From contig CAYVVD010000014.1 in assembly GCA_964454975.1 (NCBI GenBank), forward strand, positions 27,104 through 91,103: a DNA stretch of 64,000 bases, in the 5' to 3' direction. This DNA comes from CAYVVD01 sp964454975 (GTDB lineage Bacteria; Bacteroidota; Ignavibacteria; Kapaibacteriales; UBA2268). Positions 1 to 10,200 of the stretch are shown here, one piece after another. Position 1 is the stretch's first letter. Every line of letters starts with the position of its first letter. The translations under genes were made by a program, and so were the position numbers. The notes under the pieces are model-generated. The model made no database searches and had not been told where the DNA came from. It saw only the letters and a program-made list of their open reading frames with translations.

Positions 1-1
1 T

Positions 2-2557
2 GAATATGAAAGCCTGGGTGGGATGGATTCTGAAACTGATATGTTCATGCGTGATATAACAATTGGTGAGAAACTACCCCAGTTGAACAGAATTTCAGGA
101 TATCTTTCATATCGTGCCGGCCAGTCATTCTATTGGTATGTTGCTGAAAAGTATGGAAAACAAAAAGTAGGAGACCTTATAAACAGGCTCAGAATTCAGA
201 AAAATGTAGAGGCAGCCTTCAAGAGTTCTTTTAATATGTCCATTAAAGAATTCTCCGAGAAATGGGAAAAGGACATGAAAAAATATTACTGGCCTGATTT
301 AGATATTTTTAATGCCCCAGAAGATTATGCAGTGCCTGTTACAGACAGGGAAAAAATCGGAAATTTTTATAATTCTTCTCCATCCATTTCACCGGATGGG
401 CAGAAGATGGCATTTATTTCCGAGGATGGGGGTGTGCTTGGAATATCCGTAATGGAAATAGGAAAAATGGAGTCAATTCGACAACTTATTAGTAGTTTCC
501 GCCAGCAGGATTTTGAAGATCTTAATATGCTTGCCCCTGGTATATCATGGAATCCTTCCGGCACTCATCTCGCTATCTCTGCAAAGGCCGGTGCCGAGGA
601 TGCTATTTTCCTGGTAAATGAAGAAGATGGCGATTACAAAAAAATGACATTTGGGCTGAAGTCAATTACTTCTGTTGTTTGGTCGCCAGATGGGAAACAG
701 CTTGCTTTTGTTGCCAGCAAAGGAAACCAAAGCGATATATATGTTTACACAATTCAAACTGAAACGCTTAACAATGTAACAAACGATATCTTTTCTGACA
801 TGTTTCCTGCATGGGGGCCGGATTCTAAAGAAGTATATTTTGTTTCGGACAGGGGGGAATATACCGGAGCAATTCCGGATGGATTCAAAATGTACAATTT
901 TTCCTATAACTCCACTGATATTTACAAAGTAAACATTGAGAGCAGAGGAATTGAAAGATTAACTAACAGTCCGGATAACGGGGTTACTTCAATTGCTGTT
1001 TCTTCCGGAGGGGATCAATTATTATATGTATCCGACAAAAACGGAATTGGCAATCTCTATGAACTTAACTTGACATCAGGACAAAGCAGGCCGCTTACAA
1101 ATTCAATCACCGGTATTACTCAGATATCGTTATCTGCAGATAATAGCAAATTGCTTTTTGCTTCACAGGTTGAAGGTGGCTATGATATTTTCATGTTTCG
1201 CTACCCTTTCGAAGTTACTCTCGAAATGGATGAATTGCCTTTAACAAGTTTCAAACAAAACTCTATGAACCTTGAAACATCAATCGAGGAAATCGTAAGC
1301 GATGATGAAGAATATACCGATGTAGATAACAATATTGTCGGTTATGGTGATTACGGAGTTGACTTTGCTTTCCAAAAGGTTGTTAAACCAAATAAAGATG
1401 CACGGAAAGAAGGCTCGCCATCCACTTCTTCGATAAACATTGATACAAACTTTACACCAAAGGATTATAAAATCAAGTTCACACCTGATTTAATATTCGG
1501 AAATCCCGGATATAGCACATTTTTTGGCTTCCAGGGTGTAACCCAGATGCTATTCAGCGATATTCTCGGTGACCACCAGATATATGCCCAGGCAAACTTG
1601 TTGTTTGATATAAGAAACAGTACCTTCATGGTGGCGTATAATTACCTGCCGGATATTGTTGATTTTTCATTCCAGGCATTCCATAACCCTGCTTATATCT
1701 ATAGTACTGACGCAAATGGTTTTCAGGATTTATACAGATTTAGGAATTTTGGCCTGGGAGCCGTAGCGTCATACCCGTTTAACCTGTTTAACAGGCTTGA
1801 ATTTGGCATGACATGGATGAATTTGGACAAAACTAATATTGACAGGCCCCAGGAATCGAGCCTTACACGTTCACTGCTTGTACCTGAAGCCAGGTTTGTC
1901 CATGATGATGTTCTTTGGGGGTACCTTGCACCGCACACCGGTACGAGATATTACATCGGACTAAAAGGTTCGCCGAAAATTGGTGATAGCGGACTTGAAT
2001 TTTTAACTGCAACAACAGATTTCAGAACTTACCTTCCTCTTAATGATTACATGAATTTTGCAGTAAGGATTGCGGGGGGAAGTAGTTTTGGTGCAGATCC
2101 ACAAGGTTTTTTCCTTGGTGGTACTGACAATTGGCTAAACCGTTCCTTTAGTAACGATCAGCTCCCTTTCGAAAATCCGGAAGATTTTGCATTCATGCAG
2201 TTTGTTTATCCGCTCAGGGGATGGGATATAAATGAAATTGCAGGAGATAAATACTTTATAACAAATCTTGAGTTCCGTTTTCCACTTTTCCAGGCGATTC
2301 TTGCCGGACCTTTGCCAATATTATTGCAAGGTGTGATGGGTTCAGTATTTCTTGATGCAGGTGGAGTCTGGGACGGCCATCTTGACCATTTCGAGTATGT
2401 TAACGGTACTAAGCAATATGATTTGCTTATTAGCAGTGGTATCGGTGTCAGGGCGGTGTTGCTTGGATTGCCCTGGAAGCTCGATATTGCATGGAGGAAC
2501 GAAGGCAGTGTCTGGTCAGAGCCAAGGTATTTGATTTCTCTTGGGCTTGATTATTAA
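2..2557 (+). CDS. Peptidase-MA-like / TolB-type propeller / Omp85-like barrel surface protein (5' truncated)
   Basis: The frame is open to the left edge, so the start lies outside the window; the first internal ATG is at 23. Residues up to about 90 (counted from that ATG) look like the C-terminal helical end of a peptidase MA-like gluzincin domain (SYRAGQSFYWYVAEKYG, then an FSEKW helix). From about 115 to 400 come repeated WD40/TolB-like blades (SISPDGQKMAF, VWSPDGKQLAF, AWGPDSKEVYF, SLSADNSKLLF). The last 350 residues resemble an Omp85/surface-antigen beta-barrel, with a PLRGWDIN segment, a FLDAGGVWDG strand and a terminal aromatic (SLGLDY). It is probably an outer-membrane protein with a periplasmic or surface propeller. 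The HExxH that a functional peptidase needs would be upstream of the window. It converges on the response-regulator gene with a 1-bp gap. Confidence 0.75.
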   Translation, partial: EYESLGGMDSETDMFMRDITIGEKLPQLNRISGYLSYRAGQSFYWYVAEKYGKQKVGDLINRLRIQKNVEAAFKSSFNMSIKEFSEKWEKDMKKYYWPDLDIFNAPEDYAVPVTDREKIGNFYNSSPSISPDGQKMAFISEDGGVLGISVMEIGKMESIRQLISSFRQQDFEDLNMLAPGISWNPSGTHLAISAKAGAEDAIFLVNEEDGDYKKMTFGLKSITSVVWSPDGKQLAFVASKGNQSDIYVYTIQTETLNNVTNDIFSDMFPAWGPDSKEVYFVSDRGEYTGAIPDGFKMYNFSYNSTDIYKVNIESRGIERLTNSPDNGVTSIAVSSGGDQLLYVSDKNGIGNLYELNLTSGQSRPLTNSITGITQISLSADNSKLLFASQVEGGYDIFMFRYPFEVTLEMDELPLTSFKQNSMNLETSIEEIVSDDEEYTDVDNNIVGYGDYGVDFAFQKVVKPNKDARKEGSPSTSSINIDTNFTPKDYKIKFTPDLIFGNPGYSTFFGFQGVTQMLFSDILGDHQIYAQANLLFDIRNSTFMVAYNYLPDIVDFSFQAFHNPAYIYSTDANGFQDLYRFRNFGLGAVASYPFNLFNRLEFGMTWMNLDKTNIDRPQESSLTRSLLVPEARFVHDDVLWGYLAPHTGTRYYIGLKGSPKIGDSGLEFLTATTDFRTYLPLNDYMNFAVRIAGGSSFGADPQGFFLGGTDNWLNRSFSNDQLPFENPEDFAFMQFVYPLRGWDINEIAGDKYFITNLEFRFPLFQAILAGPLPILLQGVMGSVFLDAGGVWDGHLDHFEYVNGTKQYDLLISSGIGVRAVLLGLPWKLDIAWRNEGSVWSEPRYLISLGLDY

Positions 2558-2558
2558 G

Positions 2559-3758
2559 CTATCTCGATTTGATATAGATATTCCCGAGTATGGGGTCACT
2601 TGTGTTGTGGGAGATTATCATCCTGATGTTTCGCTGTGTCAGTACAGTTCCCAGCGGAGCAAGTTTAAGCCCTGAATAAGTAACTATATCCCGCGCAATC
2701 ATAAAACCGGGTTCCAGTTCTGAAATCTTAATTGCTCTTTCGTTTGGGTCGTATAGGTCTTTATCATGGTTGCGTACCCACTGGTCAAATAATATCACAG
2801 CACGCTGGTCGTAGATATGGTTCTCTTCTTTGTGTATCCCGGAAATAATTTTCATTGGAGCTGTGTCAGTTAAAAAACGTTTCTCGTAAAAGTCGAGAGC
2901 AACCCGGATAATTCTTGAGCCAAGTGGAATTTGCCATGATTTTTTCCGGTCAGGAATACCGCTGCCATCCATATTTTCATAGACATGGCGGATAATTCCT
3001 GCTGCATCTTCAAATCTTTTTACTGAAGATACAATCTCGAAACCTGATACAGGAATCTGGTACATCATATCATTGGTAGGTTTACCATCTGTCATAACCG
3101 ATAGTTTAAGCATGTCGTCAGGCAAAAATATCCTTCCTGCATGTGAAAGGTATGCTGCAATTTCTATGTCTCTAAGCTGCTCTTCATCAAAGTCTTCAAG
3201 CTGTTTCGCCATCCACACACTTGACTGGGCTGTTAACCTGAGTATGTCGAAAGAAAGTGGTATTCTTGCCTGTAGAAATTTAACTGCAAGATTCAACATA
3301 TCCTGAATATCGCGTTCCAATTCATCAGCAAGTTGAAGAAGTAATTGGTTTTCTTCCTTCATTCTTGCTTTCAGGTCGCAAATCCTGAATGCTGATTTAA
3401 GCCTTGCCTGCATTTCAACTGAGTTAACCGGTTTTGTCAGGTAATCATCAGCGCCTTTTTCAAGCATTTCGAGCCGTGTGCTGTACTCAGTATCAGCAGA
3501 CAGGATTAAAATATAAATATCATCATATTCCTTGTTGGCTCTTATCTTAACTGTTAATTGCCTGCCATCCATTTTGGGCATGGAAATGTCGAGAATCACA
3601 ATAGAAGGATGCCTGTCCTGAATGTATTCCCACGCTTCATTTCCGTCTGTACAAGTAAATACTGATACATCTCTATAGAATTGTTCTATCATTCTTGAGA
3701 CAGTAGTCAGGACTGACTGCTCATCATCAACTAATAATATTTTTCTTTTTGGGCTCAT
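2559..3758 (-). CDS. Response regulator: REC domain plus degenerate HD-GYP-like output
   Basis: Residues 1-125 form a complete receiver domain with acidic pair D11-D12, phospho-acceptor D57 (VILDISMPKMDG), switch S87 and K109-P110. A coiled segment (about 125-155) leads to a region shaped like an HD-GYP domain: SHAGRIFLPDDML stands where HDIGKIxxPxxIL is expected, HVYENMDGSGIP replaces HHExxDGxGYP, and a RIIRVALDFYE helix follows. The HD metal ligands and the GYP tyrosine are missing, so c-di-GMP hydrolysis is unlikely and the domain may act in binding or protein interaction. About 80 C-terminal residues are unassigned. Its ATG overlaps the motB stop (ATGA), so it is translationally coupled to motB and ends a four-gene operon; a role in motor control is inferred from this. 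Confidence 0.8.
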   Translation of the reverse strand: MSPKRKILLVDDEQSVLTTVSRMIEQFYRDVSVFTCTDGNEAWEYIQDRHPSIVILDISMPKMDGRQLTVKIRANKEYDDIYILILSADTEYSTRLEMLEKGADDYLTKPVNSVEMQARLKSAFRICDLKARMKEENQLLLQLADELERDIQDMLNLAVKFLQARIPLSFDILRLTAQSSVWMAKQLEDFDEEQLRDIEIAAYLSHAGRIFLPDDMLKLSVMTDGKPTNDMMYQIPVSGFEIVSSVKRFEDAAGIIRHVYENMDGSGIPDRKKSWQIPLGSRIIRVALDFYEKRFLTDTAPMKIISGIHKEENHIYDQRAVILFDQWVRNHDKDLYDPNERAIKISELEPGFMIARDIVTYSGLKLAPLGTVLTQRNIRMIISHNTSDPILGNIYIKSR

Positions 3759-4654
3759 TGTTCAAAGTTTGCCATGAATTCTTTTGTATCCAGGTGTTTA
3801 ATCAATATACTAACCCGTCTGTTGCTAACATCGAATGGATTTTCGGGGTTGCTTAGCTTTCTGTCAGCAAAACCCGTCACCTTGGAAACTTGCCCATCCC
3901 ATAAATAACTATCTTTTGTCAAAATCCGCCTTGCAGAAAGAGCCCTGTCAGCGGATAGGTCCCAGTTTGTATAACCGGAGCTTGAGCTGTATCCCCGGCT
4001 ATCCGTATGGCCCTCAACTTCAACTGGGTTTGGCAACTTGCCTATTTCCTGTGCGATTGTTTCGAGTATCATTACAGCATTGTTTTTCAAATTTGCGCTG
4101 CCGACTTCAAAAAACAGGTCCTCAGAACTTTCGATAAGTTCTATTCGAAGTCCTTCCTGAGTCATCTCGATTTTTATTGAATTAAGCAATTCTTTAATAT
4201 CAGGTTTTTCTAATTTCAGCTCCTCCCAGTACTTCCCGAATTTGTTGGCAATTCCCTGTACTCTTTCGGCAGCATCAATACTGTCCTTTATGGCTTTTTC
4301 CCTGAGTTTGCTGACTACCGAATCCCTAAGCTCATCAGAGAAATCAAACATCATATTTGATTTCCCTTTCCCCTTATTTTGCTTCATCATTAAATTTAGG
4401 TCAATTGGAACTTTCGCTTCCCCAGTAACAAAATTAAAGGCGCCGGGGTCGTCGAAATAGGCTGTAATGAGCATTTTTGTTTCTTCACTGGATGCAAGAA
4501 TCCACATAACAATAAAGAAAGCCATCATTGCAGTAACGAAATCAGCATAAGCAACCTTCCACGCACCACCGTGATGACCGTGCCCACCGTGCCCCTTCTT
4601 CTTTTTGACTATAATAGGTTGTTCTTTTTGCTGTTTTTTATCGTTATTAGCCAT
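3755..4654 (-). CDS. motB: Flagellar motor stator protein MotB
   Basis: MotB forms the ion channel and the peptidoglycan anchor of the flagellar stator together with MotA. A Lys/His/Gly-rich cytoplasmic N-terminus precedes the single membrane helix (about 34-55) in AWKVAYADFVTAMMAFFIVMW, where D38 is the conserved ion-binding aspartate. The C-terminal OmpA/MotB domain (about 175-295) carries EGHTDSRG (214-221) and the NWDLSADRA helix typical of peptidoglycan binding. At 299 residues it is of normal size. It lies 16 bp after motA and overlaps the downstream regulator by 4 bp. Proton versus sodium use cannot be settled from the sequence. Confidence 0.93.
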   Translation of the reverse strand: MANNDKKQQKEQPIIVKKKKGHGGHGHHGGAWKVAYADFVTAMMAFFIVMWILASSEETKMLITAYFDDPGAFNFVTGEAKVPIDLNLMMKQNKGKGKSNMMFDFSDELRDSVVSKLREKAIKDSIDAAERVQGIANKFGKYWEELKLEKPDIKELLNSIKIEMTQEGLRIELIESSEDLFFEVGSANLKNNAVMILETIAQEIGKLPNPVEVEGHTDSRGYSSSSGYTNWDLSADRALSARRILTKDSYLWDGQVSKVTGFADRKLSNPENPFDVSNRRVSILIKHLDTKEFMANFEQ

Positions 4655-4670
4655 TGTGTTTCTGCTTCAA

Positions 4671-5522
4671 TTAAGCTCCTTTAACAGCTTCTTCAGTTTC
4701 TTTAAATGATGGCCTGCTTTCAGGGTCAACTGCCCTTCGTCCGTATTCAATAGCAACAGCTGCCGGTGCGCCTTTTGCAAAGGATAACAAAGCAGCTTTT
4801 ATTGATTCAAGGTATTTGGCCTCTTTCAATACAATGAGTTCCATGTTCTTTGCTACAGGGCCTACAAAACCATATGACAAAAGCACACCCAGGAATGTAC
4901 CAACAAGAGCTGCAGCAACGTTTGCACCTACAGTTTCGGCTCCCTCGCTAATTGATTGCATTGTGATAATAACGCCAAGAACAGCAGCAACAATTCCCAG
5001 GCCGGGCAAAGCATCTGAAACAGTATTAAGGGCTGCAGGAGGCCTTAGTTCTTCCTGGTGAAGAGCCTCGAGGTCTATATCCATTAATTCTTCCAAGTCA
5101 TGCGCAGGAACACCGCCGGAGAGTACTACTTTAAGTGTGTCGCAAAGAAAGTTTACAGCATGGTGATTTTCTATAAAAGTAGGATATTTTGAGAAAATAG
5201 AGCTATTTTCAGGGTCTTCGACATGGGGTTCAAGCGCTATCAGGCCTTCTCTTTTGGCAAACTGGAAAGTTTCGTAGAGGAGTTTCATCAAATCAATGTA
5301 GGCTCCTTTATTGATTTTCGTACCTTTTAATGTACCAAGTGCTCCTGAAATAATTTTTTTTATGGTATCCAGAGGGTTAGCTATAAGCATGGAGCCAATA
5401 GCAGCGCCCCCTATAATAATAAACTCGTTAATTTGTATTAAAACCATCAGGTCGCCATGGTGCATTACATATCCTACAATAATGCAAACAAAAACTACCA
5501 CAGTGCCTATAATTACAAACAT
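4671..5522 (-). CDS. motA: Flagellar motor stator protein MotA
   Basis: Proton-channel subunit of the flagellar stator, 283 residues, near the family norm. Four membrane segments are visible: about 3-20, 30-50, 170-190 and 205-225. The cytoplasmic loop holds the rotor-interacting charges (R91 and E98 region, FAKREGLIALEPHVEDP). The two channel prolines are present in ALPGLGIVAAVLG (P173) and YGFVGPVA (P222), the same numbers as in E. coli MotA. It starts with ATG 14 bp after the stop of the TPR lipoprotein and is followed closely by motB, so the genes are almost certainly cotranscribed. Confidence 0.94.
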   Translation of the reverse strand: MFVIIGTVVVFVCIIVGYVMHHGDLMVLIQINEFIIIGGAAIGSMLIANPLDTIKKIISGALGTLKGTKINKGAYIDLMKLLYETFQFAKREGLIALEPHVEDPENSSIFSKYPTFIENHHAVNFLCDTLKVVLSGGVPAHDLEELMDIDLEALHQEELRPPAALNTVSDALPGLGIVAAVLGVIITMQSISEGAETVGANVAAALVGTFLGVLLSYGFVGPVAKNMELIVLKEAKYLESIKAALLSFAKGAPAAVAIEYGRRAVDPESRPSFKETEEAVKGA

Positions 5523-5536
5523 CTTCCAGTTCCCGG

Positions 5537-7168
5537 TTACTTGATAATTTCTTCGTACTTTTGTCTGAGAGCTTCATTTGAAGGATCTAATTCGAGCGAC
5601 TTTTCCCAAGCTTCTGACGCTTTCATTCTTTGTCCTTCTATTAAGTAAATATCGCCCAAATGCTCAAAAACTTCAGCATTTTCATTGTCTAAATCTGCAG
5701 CTCTTTCCAGATATGGCAGAGCTTCGACTGATTTCCCCATCAGGTGCAAAATCCATCCATAAGTATCAAGAAAAGCGGATGTATTATTATCAGTTTCAAT
5801 CACTTTTCTGCTCATTTCGAGAGATCTTTCTAAACTACCACCGTTTATGGCAAGTGCATAAGCAAAATTATTCAATGCCATTAAATTTCCGGGTTCAATT
5901 TCAAGTACAGATTCATAATGCTGAAAAGCTTTTTCATGATTTCCCATGTAATCTTCAAGGTAGGCAAGTTGGATCAGTACTTCAGTTTGATTACTGTCGA
6001 TACTGAAGGCTAGTTTAGTTGCCTCATACGCCGAATCTATCATCCCAAGTTCGATATATCCAATTCCTGAAAAGTAAGGAAACCTAAAATCTTCGGGGAA
6101 TTTCCTGCCATGCTCGTTGAAAATCTCGACACCTTTCTTGCTTTGGTTTATCAGGAAAAAAAAAGTTCCTATTTCAAGGGGGATATCAGGCGTTTGATCA
6201 TAAGATACCAATGACGTTTCAAAATATTTGCCTGCCTTGATTGTATCAAGCTTTTTAAGGGCAAGATAGCCTGCCAATAAGTTTAGACGCCATTCAAAGT
6301 AAAAGCGATGGTCTATTTTATCGAGAAGGTTATCAATATATTGTTCAGCTTTTCCCGTTGTATCATTGAATAGTGCATTAAGGGCAGTTGAATAGCACAG
6401 CACAAGGGCTTCATTTAGCAGATTGTTGTCTATTTCCAAGATAAATTTATCAAGCGCTTCGTAATTACCATCATTGGCATAACTGTTGATAATATCTGTA
6501 GCAATAACGGGATTTGTTGGCATTTTTCCATAAGCTTTCTTCAACACTTCAAGCTGTTTTTCCTCCTGTCCTGTTGCCTGATAAAGAGCTGACAACCTGT
6601 TTAGCAGAGATAAGCGGTCGTCATTTTCAATATACTCCTCGTATATTTTGATTGCTTTTAGAGGTTCATTTATTTCATACAATTTAGCAAGTCGTAATTT
6701 TCGCTCCCAGACAGGTTCTATATCTATCGCTTTTTTCATTGTTGTTTTTGCATCATCCAGGTTGTATTCATCCAGGAATAATTCAGCAAGGAGGTCGTAA
6801 GCATTAACAAAATCCGGATTAATTTCAATACACTTAAATGATGATTCGATTCCCTGTTCTGTTCTGCCAAGAGCTTTATATGACTTTGCTATAGAATAAT
6901 GAATAATAGCGTTAGAATCATATTTTAGGGCTTGTTGAAAATCAAGGATTGCCTCTGCATGTTTATTCTGCTGTTGCAGAGAAGAACCGGAAATAAAGTA
7001 GGAACGCGATTTATAGTCCACCAATTCCGGATCAAGGGATTCTGAATTGCTTGTTGTTCTGTCTGAAAGACTTTCAAAATCATATTTATTCCCTGAATTA
7101 TATGTGCTGCACGAGTTGATTAACAGTGCAAAAAGAAATAGGAAAATAATATGTCTATATTCAGGCAA
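5537..7168 (-). CDS. TPR-repeat lipoprotein, first gene of the mot operon
   Basis: Predicted lipoprotein of 543 residues. A hydrophobic N-terminus ends in a lipobox-like LINSC, giving Cys20 as lipidation site. The rest is a chain of tetratricopeptide repeats, clearest at the start (SIAKSYKALGRTEQGIESSFKCIEINPD), near residues 395-430 (AYLEDYMGNHEKAFQHYESVLEIEPGN) and at the C-terminus (HLGDIYLIEGQRMKASEAWEKSLELDPSN). TPR lipoproteins usually scaffold envelope complexes. The start is a TTG directly after an in-frame stop, with no ATG available before the signal peptide. The 14-bp gap to motA suggests a link to stator function or simply shared transcription; its exact role is unknown. Confidence 0.8.
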   Translation of the reverse strand: MPEYRHIIFLFLFALLINSCSTYNSGNKYDFESLSDRTTSNSESLDPELVDYKSRSYFISGSSLQQQNKHAEAILDFQQALKYDSNAIIHYSIAKSYKALGRTEQGIESSFKCIEINPDFVNAYDLLAELFLDEYNLDDAKTTMKKAIDIEPVWERKLRLAKLYEINEPLKAIKIYEEYIENDDRLSLLNRLSALYQATGQEEKQLEVLKKAYGKMPTNPVIATDIINSYANDGNYEALDKFILEIDNNLLNEALVLCYSTALNALFNDTTGKAEQYIDNLLDKIDHRFYFEWRLNLLAGYLALKKLDTIKAGKYFETSLVSYDQTPDIPLEIGTFFFLINQSKKGVEIFNEHGRKFPEDFRFPYFSGIGYIELGMIDSAYEATKLAFSIDSNQTEVLIQLAYLEDYMGNHEKAFQHYESVLEIEPGNLMALNNFAYALAINGGSLERSLEMSRKVIETDNNTSAFLDTYGWILHLMGKSVEALPYLERAADLDNENAEVFEHLGDIYLIEGQRMKASEAWEKSLELDPSNEALRQKYEEIIK

Positions 7169-7253
7169 TCCTTACTCAATCAATGATTAAAACGATTAAG
7201 AAGTTAACAAATAATTATGAATCTTCAATAACGATTTGGGACGCATCCCTTAA

Positions 7254-10200
7254 TTAACGTGTATTAAAAAGATTAATAGCCGGTTTTTTCCTGGATTTAA
7301 TTTTTTGTGGAGGGAAGTATTCGGTTTCAGAAATTATTTTATCAATAATTTCTACCGGTCGGTAGTTTGTGAGTCCAGGTGTTGCGTTTTCAGGCATTAA
7401 TTTGAAAATACGTTCAATATATTCACGAATATTAAGATTATTAAATATATTCACATTATTAAATTTGGATTCATATCCGTTTAGAAAATTATCCTCTGAG
7501 ATTCCTGGCTCCCATATAATAACTTCCTCATTTGGGATGTTACTTTTTCCAAGTATATCCCGTTCCAGTCTATCAGGAAAATTACCACTGCATATTTCAA
7601 GTATATCCATTATTGATTTTAGTTTTGTGCTTAGTTGTGGTGAATGATAGTAGGCCGGTTCCGGGATAATACTATTATTTTCAAAACCGGGATAATTCAT
7701 CCGGTATAAATCTCCAATACCGGTTTGCGGATGCAAGTCAATGATCCCTAGTTTTTTCTGAGGAATAATCTTATCTCCAAATGGGTTAATCATAACGCGT
7801 TTTGGTTTTGGAATTTCAGGCTGAATAGCATTTATTAACAGTAGCTCCTTGTTATATATTTTATAGCCACAATCAGTTTTGGTTAAGGTGAAGTGAGGAG
7901 TAGTAAATTCTGTTGAATATTTCTCAAACAGAAAATCTTCAAGGGAGTACTCAAATTCCTGGTTAAAAATCATGCCAGCAAATTGAATCTCCGGCAACTT
8001 AGGAATAAAACTAATTTTTGGTATATTTTCAAAATCAGACAGAATTTCGGTTGAGGTTAGCTTTTCAATATCTTCTATTTCATCATAAAAATCTTGAAAT
8101 TCTTTTCCAAACTGACTATTCGAAATAAAATTTGAATTAAATCTGACAATTGGCTTGGCGCCGAAGTAATCTGAGTTGAATACACTATTAATATCCTGAA
8201 GTAATATTTCAGATTGAATTTCTTTTTGCCTGTACTTAAAATCGAGTAATTCAGGAATTCTGGTAATCGGGAAAAAAGGTAATTCAAGTTTAACCTGTGG
8301 AAGCACAGGTAAATTGACATTGCAATGGAATTTTTTCGGTAGTTTAAATTTATAAAGGTTTAATGATTCATCCGCGATAACGTCAGCCTGCTGCATAAAA
8401 ATATGGTATTGGGGATGATACATTCTATTGCCGTCATAATAAAGGCCGGCTTCTTCGATAAACAACTTCCCAAACCTGAATAAGCCTGAGTAGCCATCTG
8501 ATTTCAAGATTTCATTCAAGTAATGGCCTGCTATCAAAGAATCTGTTATTTCTCCATTCTCATCAATTTGAAACGAAAAACCAAATGGCAAGTTCACGTA
8601 ATACCTGTTTTGACTCTCATCATGATTGTAAGAACACAATGGATTAAGATAATTATCGATATCCGGGTTGAAAAGATACGACTCAACAGGTGTAGCTGTA
8701 CTGTCAAAAACGGTCACCCAATAACCTGTTGGTTTTGCATTGTCAGTATTCATACTTGCTTCAGAATAAGTAAGGTAGTGGTATCCCGAATTGTCTTTAA
8801 TAAAAACCAGTTTCCCATCGAAAGAATAATCAAGTCTGCAAATAATGGTGTCATTTTTTAGAGCTTCAACTAACTGATTGTTATAATTATACCTATATTC
8901 GTAAACAGTGTTTTCCTTTTTTATTGACACAAGGTTGCCGTTCATGTCGTATGATATCGTGTCATTATCGGCTAATATCAAACGGTTTTCCGGGCTATAT
9001 TCGAATGAAGTGGAGTTGCCATCCACAGTTCTACTTGTGATGTTACCAAAATTGTCATATTGATAGCTTACAGAATTTTCATCATAAACATATGATGAGA
9101 GCCGTCCTAAGTTATCATAATCTGAATTAAAAACAATCTGCCCGTTAATAATGCTGTCAGTAAGACATTTACTTAATACCTGTCTTATTATTCTGATAGT
9201 GTCTCCGGTTCTGCTAAGGATATAATAATTGTATCCGGTAAGGGAATTTTCCCTTTTTAACTCTAAATCATCAGGAAAATCAATATCTGCAAAACCCTCT
9301 CCGGGATAGCTGAATTTAAAACTACCGTCATTTACTGTAATTTCACCTGTTAGAAATGCCTGGTTAAAAGCAATTTCAGAATTGACCGGGCCAGATATTG
9401 ATTGCTTAAATCCATTTAATTGTCTGAATATAAACTTGCTGTTCAAGATATTATCATATAAAAATCGGAGTGAGTCGATATTTCCGGCTTTATTCCTGTA
9501 ATAAATTACTGAATGCCTCAACCCAAAGCTCTGGGAAGCTTCAAATAATCCCCCGCCCTGGTAATAACTCAACTGGAGGAAGTCATCCTGTTCGGGGTAA
9601 AAGACAGATGAAAGCCTGCTATTGAAATTATGCATGTAAGTGAATTCACCAATTCCAGGATCAAATCGCCATATTAAATTGCCCAGAGGATCAAAATTAT
9701 ATGAATAATTATTAGCCGATGGAGTTTGAATTGTCCGAACCCGGCTTCGATTATTATAGGAGTATGCGTAATTATCTCCTTCATTAGAAGTAATTGAGGT
9801 TACTAATTCTTCAGATCGACTTAATGATGTAGTGTTACCATTAAATATGTACGAAACAGGAAAACCATTTGCATCAAATAAAATTGAATATTCTAATCCA
9901 TTTGCATGTGTAATTTCTAATTTGTCAGGCAGTTGCTTGAAATTCAAGGCTGAGCAGCAGTCATTATAGTTACTCAATAATCCTTCATTATAATTGAAAC
10001 TGGCTAAAATACTTCCGGTATTGTCTTTAATTTCCTTCAAGAAAAAACCGTCAAAACTCAGACTGATTTTCCCGTTTATTTCACTTTTAATACTTTTTGG
10101 TAGATATTGGTTATCATATTCGATTGAAATTTGATCTTTATTCTTCTGATAGAAATCCAATATATTACCGGCAGGATTATAATTAATTAAAATATCATTG

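Noticed and set aside
5578..6006. 142-codon open frame opposite the TPR lipoprotein gene
   Set aside because: Antisense shadow: no family match, no ribosome-binding site, and the minus-strand frame is a clear TPR protein.
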